DNA of 64,000 nucleotides, from positions 124,001 through 188,000 of the forward strand of contig NZ_JAGINM010000013.1 in assembly GCF_017876095.1 (NCBI RefSeq), written 5' to 3'. Shown in pieces: positions 42,423 through 50,383 of the stretch (positions are counted from its first letter, which is position 1; each line of letters begins with the position of its first letter). Under the pieces are notes generated by a model. The model was not told the DNA's origin. It searched no databases and worked only from the letters and a program-made list of their open reading frames with translations. Made by a program: the position numbers and the translations under genes. Source of the DNA: Azospirillum agricola. GTDB taxonomy: Bacteria > Pseudomonadota > Alphaproteobacteria > Azospirillales > Azospirillaceae.

Positions 42423-43619
42423 ATGAGCGCTTCGAACAGCAAGGCCATCCTCGTCATCAACGCCGGCTCGTCGAGCCTGAAGTTCACGCTGTTCCGCGAC
42501 AGCGGGCAGGGCGACCCGGCGGTCGCCGTCAATGGCCAGATCTCCGGCATCGGCACCGCCCCGGTCTTCGAGGCCAAGGATGCCGGGCGCCGGCCGCTCG
42601 TCTCCAAGGCCTGGCAGGCCGGCGAGGCGTCCGACCGCACGGCGCTGCTGCGCCACCTGCTCGACTGGATCGAGGAGCGGCTGGAGGGGGCGACGCTGAT
42701 CGCCGCCGGCCACCGCGTGGTCCACGGCGGCGTCCGCCACGCCGCCCCGGTGCTTATCACTCCGGCCGTGCTGGAGGAGCTGGAGGGGTTGGTCCCGCTG
42801 GCCCCGCTGCACCAGCCGCACAACCTCGCCGCCATCCGCGCGCTGGCCGAGGCGCATCCGGAGCTGCCGCAGGTCGCCTGCTTCGACACCGCCTTCCACC
42901 GGGGCCAGCCCTGGCAGGCCGGCATGTTCGCCATCCCGCGCGAGCTGACGGACGAGGGCGTGCGCCGCTACGGCTTCCACGGGCTGAGCTACGAGTACAT
43001 CGCCCGCCGCCTGCCGGAGATCGCGCCGGAGCTGGCCGACGGCCGGGTCGTCGTCGCCCATCTCGGCAGCGGCGCCAGCATGTGCGCGATCCACGCCGGA
43101 CGCAGCGTCGACAGCACGATGGGCTTCACCGCGCTCGACGGGCTGCCGATGGGCACCCGCTGCGGCGCCATCGATCCCGGCGTGCTGATCTATCTGATGC
43201 GCGAGAAGGGTCTCGACGCCGGGGCGATCGAGAAGCTGCTCTACAACAAGTCGGGGCTGCTCGGCGTGTCGGGCGTGTCGAACGACATGCGCGCCCTGCT
43301 GGAAAGCGCCGATCCGCACGCCGAGGAGGCGGTGGAGCTGTTCTGCTTCCGCATCGCCAAGGAGACCGGCGGTCTGGCCTCCTCGATGGGCGGCATCGAC
43401 GCGCTGGTCTTCACGGCCGGCATCGGGGAGCGCTCGTCCCCGGTGCGGGCGCGGGTCGGCGACAAGCTGGCGTGGCTCGGCGTGAAGATCGACGAGGCGG
43501 CAAACACGGCCAACGCGGTGAAGATCTCGACCGCCGACAGCCGCATCCCGGTCTACGTCATCCCGACCGACGAGGAACGGATGATCGCGCTGCACACCCG
43601 CAACGCGCTGGCGCGGTAG
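42423..43619 (+). CDS. ackA: Acetate/propionate kinase
   Basis: 398 aa. It phosphorylates acetate or makes ATP from acetyl phosphate. ILVINAGSSSLKFTLF (phosphate 1), HRVVHGG, HQPHNLAAIRAL, CFDTAFHRGQP, YGFHGLSYEYIARR, HLGSGASMCAI and FTAGIGERSSPVR are all present. The start lies 14 nt after the fused pta gene, with a GGGGAGGG site, so the two form one operon. Butyrate kinase is less likely because the residues match AckA. Confidence 0.95.
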   Translation: MSASNSKAILVINAGSSSLKFTLFRDSGQGDPAVAVNGQISGIGTAPVFEAKDAGRRPLVSKAWQAGEASDRTALLRHLLDWIEERLEGATLIAAGHRVVHGGVRHAAPVLITPAVLEELEGLVPLAPLHQPHNLAAIRALAEAHPELPQVACFDTAFHRGQPWQAGMFAIPRELTDEGVRRYGFHGLSYEYIARRLPEIAPELADGRVVVAHLGSGASMCAIHAGRSVDSTMGFTALDGLPMGTRCGAIDPGVLIYLMREKGLDAGAIEKLLYNKSGLLGVSGVSNDMRALLESADPHAEEAVELFCFRIAKETGGLASSMGGIDALVFTAGIGERSSPVRARVGDKLAWLGVKIDEAANTANAVKISTADSRIPVYVIPTDEERMIALHTRNALAR

Positions 43620-43659
43620 GGGCAGGGCGCGGAAGACAAGCGCGTCTCTTCACGTTTCC

Positions 43660-43740
43660 GTCATGCCCGGCCTTGAGCCGGCCATCCACGCGCACATCCC
43701 AAGCGCGCTCGTGGATGGCCGGGACAAGCCCGGCCATGAC
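43660..43740. repeat. Dispersed alphaproteobacterial palindromic repeat (GTCATGCCCGGC type)
   Basis: 31-nt arms at 43660-43690 and 43710-43740 are inverted copies with four mismatches, flanking a 19-nt centre. Translated, the arm gives the familiar MAGLVPAIH-like stretch seen in many alphaproteobacterial intergenic regions. It separates ackA from the minus-strand membrane gene and may terminate transcription. Confidence 0.8.
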
Positions 43741-43750
43741 GAGACACCAG

Positions 43751-44026
43751 TCACCAAGCCCGCCGGGACATCGACGCCCGCCGAACCTCCGCCTGCTCCT
43801 CCTCACGCGCGCGCCAGAAACGCAGGCGCAGGCGTGGGGCCAGGAACCAGGCGATGGGGGCGGCGAAGACGAAGCTGCACACGACCACCAGCGGCAGCAG
43901 GGTCATGGCCTGTTCCATCAGATCCGTGGACAGAACCACAAGGGCGCCAGCCCCGAACAGGACGGCGTTGATCATCCCGAAAATCAGGGCTGCGATGCGG
44001 AAGCGCGTGGATAATCGCATGGGCAT
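43751..44026 (-). CDS. Small two-helix membrane protein
   Basis: 91 aa from ATG 44026 with GGAGA upstream. Two hydrophobic segments (IAALIFGMINAVLFGAGALVVL and LLPLVVVCSFVFAAPIAWFLA) and a basic/acidic C-terminal tail (RFWRAREEEQAEVRRASM). No known domain. Convergent with ackA across the palindromic repeat. Inner membrane location expected. Confidence 0.65.
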   Translation of the reverse strand: MPMRLSTRFRIAALIFGMINAVLFGAGALVVLSTDLMEQAMTLLPLVVVCSFVFAAPIAWFLAPRLRLRFWRAREEEQAEVRRASMSRRAW

Positions 44027-44140
44027 GGCGGGTCTCCGGAAAAGAGTGGTTCATCAGGCTTTTCCGTTTCAACCGCCGCGAATCGAAATTGTTCCTTCCG
44101 CCAGCAAGCCGGGTGTGGTTGGCGCATGTGCCCCCACCCA

Positions 44141-44168
44141 GGCCCTCCCCCGCTGAGCGGGGAGGGCC
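44141..44168 (-). terminator. Hairpin after pgi
   Basis: GGCCCTCCCC(C)GC pairs with GCGGGGAGGGCC with one bulged C, 12 nt after the pgi stop on the minus strand. No T-tract. Confidence 0.45.
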
Positions 44169-44179
44169 GGGGCGGTGCT

Positions 44180-45832
44180 TTACCGGTTGGCCCGCCACCA
44201 CGCCATAAGGCCGGTGGTCGAGCTGTCGTGCGCGCCCTCCCTCGGGCCGTCCGTCAGCTCCGGCAGGATGGCGCCGGCGAGCTGCTTGCCCAGCTCGACG
44301 CCCCACTGGTCGAAGCTGTTGATGTCCCAGACGATGCCCTGGACGAAGACCTTGTGCTCGTAGAGCGCGATCAGCGCGCCCAGCGCCGCCGGGGTCAGGC
44401 TCCTGACCAGGATGGTGTTGGACGGCCGGTTGCCGGGGAAGACGCGGTGGGGAACCAGCGCCTCGACCTCCTTCGGGGCCTTGCCGGATTTCGCCATCTC
44501 GGCGCGGACCTCGTCGGCGGTCTTGCCGCGCATCAGCGCCTCGGCCTGGGCGAAGACGTTGGACAGCAGGATGCGGTGGTGCGCCCCGGCCTCCGCCCCG
44601 ATCGGGTTGTGGCTGGCCGCCGCCGCGATGAAGTCGCAGGGAATCAGCGAGGTCCCCTGGTGGATGAGCTGGTAGAAGGCGTGCTGGCCGTTGGTGCCGG
44701 GCTCGCCGAACAGCACCGGGCCGGTGTCGTGGTCGACCGGCTCGCCGCCGCGCGTCACCGACTTGCCGTTGCTCTCCATGTCGAGCTGCTGGAGATAGGC
44801 GGCGAAGCGGTGCAGATACTGGTCGTAGGGCAGCACCGCGTAGGACGAGGCGTCCCAGAAATTCCGGTACCAGACGCCGAGCAGCCCGAGCAGCGCCGGC
44901 ATGTTGCGCTCCAGCGGCGCGGTGCGGAAATGCTCGTCCATCGCGTGGGCGCCGTCCAGCAGCTCGGCGAAGCGCTCCGGTCCGATGGCGATGGCGATCG
45001 GCAGGCCGATGGCCGACCACAGCGAGTAACGGCCGCCGACCCAGTCCCAGAAGCCGAACATGTTGGCCGGGTCGATGCCGAACTTCACCACCTCCGCCTC
45101 GTTGGTCGAGACGGCGACGAAATGCCTGGCGACGTGCGCCTCGTCCTTGGCGCTCTCCAGGAACCAGCGGCGGGCCGAATGGGCGTTGGTCAGCGTCTCC
45201 TGCGTCGTGAAGGTCTTGGAGGCGATGACGAACAGGGTGGTGTCGGGGTCGAGCCACTTCAGCGTCTCGGCCAGATGGGTGCCGTCGACGTTGGAGACGA
45301 AGTGCAGCGCCACATGCGGGTGGGCGAAGGGCTTCAGCGCCTCCGTCACCATCACCGGGCCGAGGTCGGAGCCGCCGATGCCGATGTTCACCACGTCGGT
45401 GATCGGTTGGCCGGTGTAGCCGGTCCACGTCCCGTCGCGCACCGCCGTGGCGAAGGCGTCCATGCGCTCCAGCACGGCGCGGACGTCCGGCATCACGTCG
45501 CGCCCGTCGACCCGGACCGGCCGGTCGGAGCGGTTGCGCAGCGCGGTGTGCAGGACGGCGCGCTTCTCGGTGAGGTTGATCGGCTCGCCGGCGAACATGC
45601 GGTCGCGCCAGCCCTCGACGTCCTGCTGCCGGGCGAGGTCCAGCAGCAGGCCGAGCGTGTCCTTGGTGGCGCGGTTCTTCGAATAGTCGAGGAACAGCCC
45701 GGCGGCCTCCAGGCTGAAGGCGTCGAAGCGGCCGGGATCGGCGGCGAACAGGTCGCGCATGTGGGTGTCGCCGAACTCGCGGCGGTGCTGGGCGAGCGCC
45801 GCCCAGGCGGGCGAACGGGTGAGCGCGGTCAT
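44180..45832 (-). CDS. pgi: Glucose-6-phosphate isomerase
   Basis: 550 aa, the long bacterial form. It interconverts glucose-6-phosphate and fructose-6-phosphate. Signatures DVVNIGIGGSDLGPVM, VIASKTFTTQETLTNA (phosphate binding), GFWDWVGGRYSLWSAIG with the catalytic Glu region MNVDGTH-like NVDGTHLAETL, and the C-terminal QGIVWDINSFDQWGVELGK with the Lys. ATG 45832 is chosen by homology and AAGGAG upstream. Monocistronic. Confidence 0.96.
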   Translation of the reverse strand: MTALTRSPAWAALAQHRREFGDTHMRDLFAADPGRFDAFSLEAAGLFLDYSKNRATKDTLGLLLDLARQQDVEGWRDRMFAGEPINLTEKRAVLHTALRNRSDRPVRVDGRDVMPDVRAVLERMDAFATAVRDGTWTGYTGQPITDVVNIGIGGSDLGPVMVTEALKPFAHPHVALHFVSNVDGTHLAETLKWLDPDTTLFVIASKTFTTQETLTNAHSARRWFLESAKDEAHVARHFVAVSTNEAEVVKFGIDPANMFGFWDWVGGRYSLWSAIGLPIAIAIGPERFAELLDGAHAMDEHFRTAPLERNMPALLGLLGVWYRNFWDASSYAVLPYDQYLHRFAAYLQQLDMESNGKSVTRGGEPVDHDTGPVLFGEPGTNGQHAFYQLIHQGTSLIPCDFIAAAASHNPIGAEAGAHHRILLSNVFAQAEALMRGKTADEVRAEMAKSGKAPKEVEALVPHRVFPGNRPSNTILVRSLTPAALGALIALYEHKVFVQGIVWDINSFDQWGVELGKQLAGAILPELTDGPREGAHDSSTTGLMAWWRANR

Positions 45833-46002
45833 GATGCTTTGGACTCCTTGCGCGATGGTCCTTTGACGCGGCGCGCGAAGCCTAGCACCGACCGCCATGG
45901 GCGGCCACGCGCCAAAACGCGCGAGACCCGGCCCACCGATGGGCTAGGCAACTTGTCCAGGGGCGGGCTGTTGCTGGTCTGACCATGCAAAGGAGACACG
46001 TC

Positions 46003-46188
46003 ATGTCGGACAAGCCCAGCGATACGGTCGGCGACGTCCCGCCGGTTCCCACGCCGGAGGAGCGCGAGGAGCAGCGCGAGCGCGACGACCGTCCCGACCA
46101 GATCGGCATCATCCCCGGCAAGGTGCCGGGCCGCCCGGTCGAGCCGGGCGACCCGCGCTTTCCCGGCAGCCAGCCGGATCTCGCGTAA
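46003..46188 (+). CDS. Short disordered charged protein
   Basis: 61 aa, rich in Pro, Asp, Glu and Arg, without hydrophobic segments: PPVPTPEEREEQRERDDRPD and GIIPGKVPGRPVEPGDPRFP. AAAGGAG 8 nt before ATG 46003 is an excellent ribosome-binding site, and this and the gene-sized gap on both sides support it as real. No known family. It may be intrinsically disordered. Confidence 0.6.
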   Translation: MSDKPSDTVGDVPPVPTPEEREEQRERDDRPDQIGIIPGKVPGRPVEPGDPRFPGSQPDLA

Positions 46189-46212
46189 GGGAGCGGAGCG
46201 CGGAGGGCGGGA

Positions 46213-47568
46213 TCAGCTCCCGCCTTCCAGCGTCTTCGTCGGGGTGACGCCCTCCGGCCGGCCGACCAGCACGGTCAACAGAGTGGCGGGGTCGAGCAGC
46301 CGCTTGGCGACGCGGCGGATGTCGTCCTGCGTCACCGCGTTGATGTAGCGGTCGCGCTGGTCGAGATACTCGATGCCCAGCCGGTCGCGCTGGACCTGCA
46401 ACAGGATGCGGGCGATCGACTGTGTCGAGCCGAGTTGCAGCGGGAAGGAGCCGGTGAGGTAGGTCTTGGCGTCGGCCAGTTCCTCGTCGGTCAGCCCGTC
46501 CTTGGCCATGCGCGCCCATTCCTGGCGGATGATGTCGAGCGCCTGCCCGGCCTTGGCGTTGACGGTGGAACCGCCGGCCATGACCAGCGCCGTGTGGTCC
46601 ATCGGGATCAGGTAGCTGTAGACGCCATAGCTGAGGCCGCGCTTCTCGCGCACCTCCTCCATCAGCCGCGAGCCGAAGCCGCCGCCGCCCAGCACATAGT
46701 TCATCACGCTGGCGGCGTACCAGTCGGGATCGTCGCGCTTCACCCCCGGCTGGCCCATCAGCATGACGGTCTGCGCGGTCGGGCGCGGCGCCAGGATGGT
46801 CTCGCCCAGCCCTTTCGGCGCGACGTCCGGAATCGTCGCGACGCTGGTCTTGGCCGGCAGCCCGCCGAAGATGCGGTCGAGCGCCTTGGCCAGATCGTCC
46901 GGGGCGATGTCGCCGGCCGCCGCCACGACCAGCCGGTCGCGGCCGAACTGGCTCTTCACGAAGCCGCGCAGGTCGTCGGCGGTGATGCGCGGCAGGCTGT
47001 CGAGCGTGCCGCGGATCTCGCCGCCATAGGGGTGGTCGGGGAAGGCGGTGCTGTAGAACAGCCGGCGGCCGACATAGTTGGGGTCGGCGAGGTCGCGCTT
47101 CAGGCTGGAGAGCACGGCCGCCCGCATCCGTTCGATCGCCTCGGCGTCGAAGCGCGGCTCGGCCAGCGACAGGCGGGCCAGGTCGAAGGCCTCGTCGCGG
47201 CGGTCGCTGAGCGTGCGCAGCGAGCCGCTGAAGGCGTCGCGTCCGGCGCTGTAGCCGAGCGAGACGGCGCTGTCCTGGAGCCGTGTCTGGAAGGCCTGCG
47301 AATCATACGGGCCGGCGCCCTCGTCGAGCGTGTGGGAGGCGAGGTTGGCGAGCCCCTCCTTGCCCTGCGGGTCGGTGCCGCCGGCGCCCTCGAAGGCCCA
47401 TTCCAGGGCGATGACCGGAACCTTGTGGTCCTCGACCAGCCACGCCTCGATCCCGCCGGGACTGACGACGCGCTTGATGTCGATGGCCCAGGCGGAGGGG
47501 GCGGCGGAGAGCACGGTGAGGACCAGCGCCGTGGCGGCGACGAGCGAAGTCCGGTAAAGCGCGTTCAT
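46213..47568 (-). CDS. M16 peptidase family protein lacking the zinc motif
   Basis: 451 aa, exported (signal peptide LVAATALVLTVLSAAPSAWA). M16-type fold: GGIEAWLVEDHKVPVIALEW, a middle KRDLADPNYVGRRLF and the C-terminal domain with RLMEEVREKRGLSYGVYSYL. The HxxEH zinc box is replaced by ASHTLDEGA, so it is probably the non-catalytic partner of the upstream HFLEH protein, as in heterodimeric M16B peptidases. It starts 2 nt after the upstream stop, so the pair is translationally coupled. Confidence 0.92.
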   Translation of the reverse strand: MNALYRTSLVAATALVLTVLSAAPSAWAIDIKRVVSPGGIEAWLVEDHKVPVIALEWAFEGAGGTDPQGKEGLANLASHTLDEGAGPYDSQAFQTRLQDSAVSLGYSAGRDAFSGSLRTLSDRRDEAFDLARLSLAEPRFDAEAIERMRAAVLSSLKRDLADPNYVGRRLFYSTAFPDHPYGGEIRGTLDSLPRITADDLRGFVKSQFGRDRLVVAAAGDIAPDDLAKALDRIFGGLPAKTSVATIPDVAPKGLGETILAPRPTAQTVMLMGQPGVKRDDPDWYAASVMNYVLGGGGFGSRLMEEVREKRGLSYGVYSYLIPMDHTALVMAGGSTVNAKAGQALDIIRQEWARMAKDGLTDEELADAKTYLTGSFPLQLGSTQSIARILLQVQRDRLGIEYLDQRDRYINAVTQDDIRRVAKRLLDPATLLTVLVGRPEGVTPTKTLEGGS

Positions 47569-47570
47569 CC

Positions 47571-48953
47571 TCAGCTGTCCTTTCCCTGGAGCGGCAGCAG
47601 CAGGCCGGTGACGTGGTTGGTCTTGCCCAGCACCGCCTTCGCGGCGGCGTTCACCTGGGCGGCGGTCACGGCGTCGATGCGCACCGGCCAGCTCTCCACG
47701 TCGTCCAGGCTCTGGCCGGTGGCGAGCGCCGCGCCCAGCGTCTGCGCCGGGCCGGTCAGGCTGTCGCGGGCATAGGCCGCCTCGGCCAGCATCCGCTTGC
47801 GGGCGGTGGCGACCTCCTCCTCCGTCACCCCGCCCTCGGCGGCCTTGCGCAGCTCCGCCCACAGCGCGGCTTCCAGCTTGTCCATCTCGACCCCGGCGGC
47901 CGGGGTGGCGCCGGCGCTCAGCGTGCCCATGTCCCAGGCGTCCGGGTTGTAGCCGAGCCAGGCCGAGGTCGCGATCTTCTGCTCCACCACGAGGCTGCGG
48001 TAGAGGCGCGATGTCGGGCCGCCGCTCATGATCTCGCTCAGCACCTGGAGCGGGTAGGCCTGCTGCTCGGGGTCGAGCCGGTAGGAGGGGGCGATCCAGA
48101 TCCGCCGCACCGACGGCTGCCGCACCTCGGCGTCGCGCAGCGTGACGCGGCGCTCGGCGGAGATCGGCGGCTCGGTGACGCGGTGGCGTTCCGGCACCGG
48201 GCGGGCGGGGATGGCGCCGTAATACTTCTCGGCCAGCGGCTTCAGCTCCTCGGCCGAGACGTCGCCCGACACCACGAGGATGGCGTTGTTGGGCGCGTAC
48301 CACGTCTTGTAGAAGCGCTCGGCCTCCTCGCGGGTCAGGTTCGCCATCTCCTGCGGCCAGCCGATCACCGGGGTGCCGTAGGGGTGGTGGACGAACAGGG
48401 TGGCGTTGATCTGCTCGCCGATGCGGTCGGCCGGCTCGTTCTCCACCCGCTGGCGGCGCTCCTCGATGATGACGTCGCGCTCGGGATAGACCACCGCGTC
48501 GGTCAGCTTGAGGTTCGACATGCGGTCGGCCTCCATCCGCATCACCAGCTCCAGCCGGTCGCGCGCGACGTTCTGGTGGTAGGCCGTGTAGTCGTAGGAG
48601 GTGAAGGCGTTGTCGCGCCCGCCATTCTTGGCGACGATGCGGCTGAAGGCGCCGGCCGGAACCTCGTCGGTGCCCTTGAACATCAGGTGTTCGAGGAAAT
48701 GGGCGATGCCCGAGACGCCGCGATCCTCGTCGGCGGCCCCCACCTTGTACCAGACCATGTGGGTCACGACCGGCACGCGGCGGTTGGGGATGACCACCAC
48801 CTGCATGCCGTTGGCCAGCGTGAAGCTTTCCGGGAAGAACACCCCCTTCTCGGCGGCCTGGGCCGGGGGGGCGAAGGCCGGCGGCAGCAGCGTGACCGTC
48901 AGGGCGAGCAGACCCGACGCGAGGACGCGGCGGGCGGACAGGGCGGCGGGCAT
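47571..48953 (-). CDS. M16 zinc peptidase (pitrilysin-type), catalytic subunit
   Basis: 460 aa, exported. The inverted zinc motif is HFLEHLMFKGT (His, Glu, His), with the third ligand Glu in VIIEERRQRVE-type position. RVPVVTHMVWYKVGAADEDR precedes it. The C-terminal M16 domain has PSYRLDPEQQAYPLQVLSEI. Cleaves small peptides or misfolded proteins in the periplasm; the natural substrate is unknown. First gene of the M16 pair; ATG 48953 is chosen from the start of the signal peptide (VLASGLLALTVTLLPPAFA). Confidence 0.93.
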   Translation of the reverse strand: MPAALSARRVLASGLLALTVTLLPPAFAPPAQAAEKGVFFPESFTLANGMQVVVIPNRRVPVVTHMVWYKVGAADEDRGVSGIAHFLEHLMFKGTDEVPAGAFSRIVAKNGGRDNAFTSYDYTAYHQNVARDRLELVMRMEADRMSNLKLTDAVVYPERDVIIEERRQRVENEPADRIGEQINATLFVHHPYGTPVIGWPQEMANLTREEAERFYKTWYAPNNAILVVSGDVSAEELKPLAEKYYGAIPARPVPERHRVTEPPISAERRVTLRDAEVRQPSVRRIWIAPSYRLDPEQQAYPLQVLSEIMSGGPTSRLYRSLVVEQKIATSAWLGYNPDAWDMGTLSAGATPAAGVEMDKLEAALWAELRKAAEGGVTEEEVATARKRMLAEAAYARDSLTGPAQTLGAALATGQSLDDVESWPVRIDAVTAAQVNAAAKAVLGKTNHVTGLLLPLQGKDS

Positions 48954-49003
48954 GGAGGCTCCCCGAATGAAGGACGGGCCGGAAGGAAGGGCCCGAATCG
49001 AAA

Positions 49004-49031
49004 GGGGCGCCTTCCATCTGGAAGGCGCCCC
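49004..49031 (-). terminator. Terminator of the DUF3035 lipoprotein gene
   Basis: Perfect 12-bp stem GGGGCGCCTTCC / GGAAGGCGCCCC with an ATCT loop, 24 nt after the lipoprotein stop on the minus strand, then TTTCG. Confidence 0.75.
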
Positions 49032-49054
49032 CGGAAACTGGTGTGGCGGCCGGC

Positions 49055-49651
49055 TTAGAACAAGCCTTCCAGCGGCGCCTTGCGCTTGCGCTCGATGGTC
49101 GGGGTGGTGGTGCCGTCCACCGAGCGGCCCTGGGCCTGGGCCTCGCGCAGGCGCTGCTGCTCCTGCTTCGGGTCGACGATGGAGAAGGGCTGCTCCTGGC
49201 TCTGCCAGAACAGCAGGCTGTCGATCCAGCTCTTGTCGGCGACGATGAGCTGGGTGGTCTCCTGGTCGACCTTGTTGCGGATGTTCGGGTCGATGCCGTC
49301 CCGCGCGCTGGCCTGGGCGACCAGCGCGCTCTCGCCGGCCGAACCGCCCGTGGCCGGGGTTCCACGGCCGCGCGAGGAGCCGCCGAAGACGGCGCCGGCG
49401 GCGACCTGGGTCGGGGTGGAGTCCTGCGGCCGCGCCGCGCCGGGGCGCGGCTTGGGCAGGTTGGCCTGCATGCTGGGCGGCAGCGTCAGCGGCGCGCGGG
49501 AGACGACGGAGAACTCGTCCGGGCTCTGCCGGTCGAGCCCGATGGACCGGCGGACATCCGAGCAGCCGGCGAGCGCCAGCGCCGCGAGCGCCAGCCCGAG
49601 CAGGGGGCGCAGGGTCCGGGAAGGGGAGAAGGCGGAAGAGATGCTGGTCAC
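49055..49651 (-). CDS. DUF3035 family lipoprotein
   Basis: 198 aa from GTG 49651. The lipobox is ALALAGC. The motif RQSPDEFSVVSRAPLTLPP is the DUF3035 signature, and the rest is Ala/Gly/Gln-rich with ERKRKAPLEGLF at the end. In Caulobacter a DUF3035-type lipoprotein has been linked to the outer-membrane BAM complex, but I cannot confirm that assignment from sequence. The upstream lspA gene encodes the peptidase that would process it. Confidence 0.8.
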   Translation of the reverse strand: MTSISSAFSPSRTLRPLLGLALAALALAGCSDVRRSIGLDRQSPDEFSVVSRAPLTLPPSMQANLPKPRPGAARPQDSTPTQVAAGAVFGGSSRGRGTPATGGSAGESALVAQASARDGIDPNIRNKVDQETTQLIVADKSWIDSLLFWQSQEQPFSIVDPKQEQQRLREAQAQGRSVDGTTTPTIERKRKAPLEGLF

Positions 49652-49731
49652 GTTCGGATTCCGTCGTCAGTCAACTGGCCGCGGCCGGGGAGAGAGCCCG
49701 CCCCCTTATAGCGCTTTCGGTCGGGGATTTC

Positions 49732-50235
49732 TTACGACTTTTCGCGGCCGGCGACCAGACTGTCGATCAGCAGCAGGACGACGCCGACGCTGATGCCGCT
49801 GTCGGCGACGTTGAAGGCCCAGAAATGCCACGAGCCGACGTGGAAATCGAGGAAATCCGCCACCGCGCCGAAGCGCAGCCGGTCCACCACGTTGCCGACG
49901 GCGCCGCCGATGATGAAGCCGATGCCCAGCGCCACCAGCCGCCGTTCCGCCTGCCGCAGCCAGATCACGAGGCTGACGGTGATGACGGCGGCGATCCCGC
50001 TCAGCACATAGGGCATGTAGGACGCCCCGCTGGCGAAGGTGCCGAAGCTGACGCCGTAGTTCCACACCAGCACGAGGTTGAAGAAGGAGGTCACCTCGAT
50101 GACGTGCGGCACGGGCTGCATCACCACGTCGAGGATCCACCATTTCGTCAACTGGTCGAGCGCCACCACGGCGATGGCGACGATCAGCCCGAACAGGGTG
50201 TAGGAACGGGGGGTGGCGGTCGTGAAGGCGTTCAT
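49732..50235 (-). CDS. lspA: Lipoprotein signal peptidase (SPase II)
   Basis: 167 aa, four transmembrane segments. It cleaves prolipoprotein signal peptides before the lipidated Cys. The aspartic catalytic pair is in GAVGNVVDRLRFG and FNVADSGISVG; N-terminal block VALDQLTKWWILD and NYGVSFGTFA are also conserved. Downstream of ileS, the order ileS-lspA being common in Proteobacteria. The window has several predicted lipoproteins that would be substrates. Confidence 0.95.
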   Translation of the reverse strand: MNAFTTATPRSYTLFGLIVAIAVVALDQLTKWWILDVVMQPVPHVIEVTSFFNLVLVWNYGVSFGTFASGASYMPYVLSGIAAVITVSLVIWLRQAERRLVALGIGFIIGGAVGNVVDRLRFGAVADFLDFHVGSWHFWAFNVADSGISVGVVLLLIDSLVAGREKS

Positions 50236-50249
50236 GGCGCGTCTCCTCC

Positions 50250-50356
50250 TCCCTCTCCCCCCCGGGGAGAGGGGCGGGGTGAGGGGGATGCGCGGCGAGA
50301 GGCGTCCGGCAAGCCGAACCCCCTCACCCTAACCCTCTCCCCGGGGGGGAGAGGGG
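50250..50356. repeat. Dispersed palindromic repeat between lspA and ileS (CCCTCTCCC type)
   Basis: An outer pair CCCTCTCCCCCCCGGGGAG near 50251 and CTCTCCCCGGGGGGGAGAGG near 50335 with internal GGGTGAGGGGG / CCCCCTCACCC arms. This pattern occurs widely in intergenic regions of many proteobacteria. Confidence 0.75.
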
Positions 50357-50383
50357 ATAGACGCGCGGATGCGGAGGACCGGA

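Noticed and set aside
43558..43806. 82-residue minus-strand frame containing MAGLVPAIH
   Set aside because: Translation of the dispersed palindromic repeat, not a gene.
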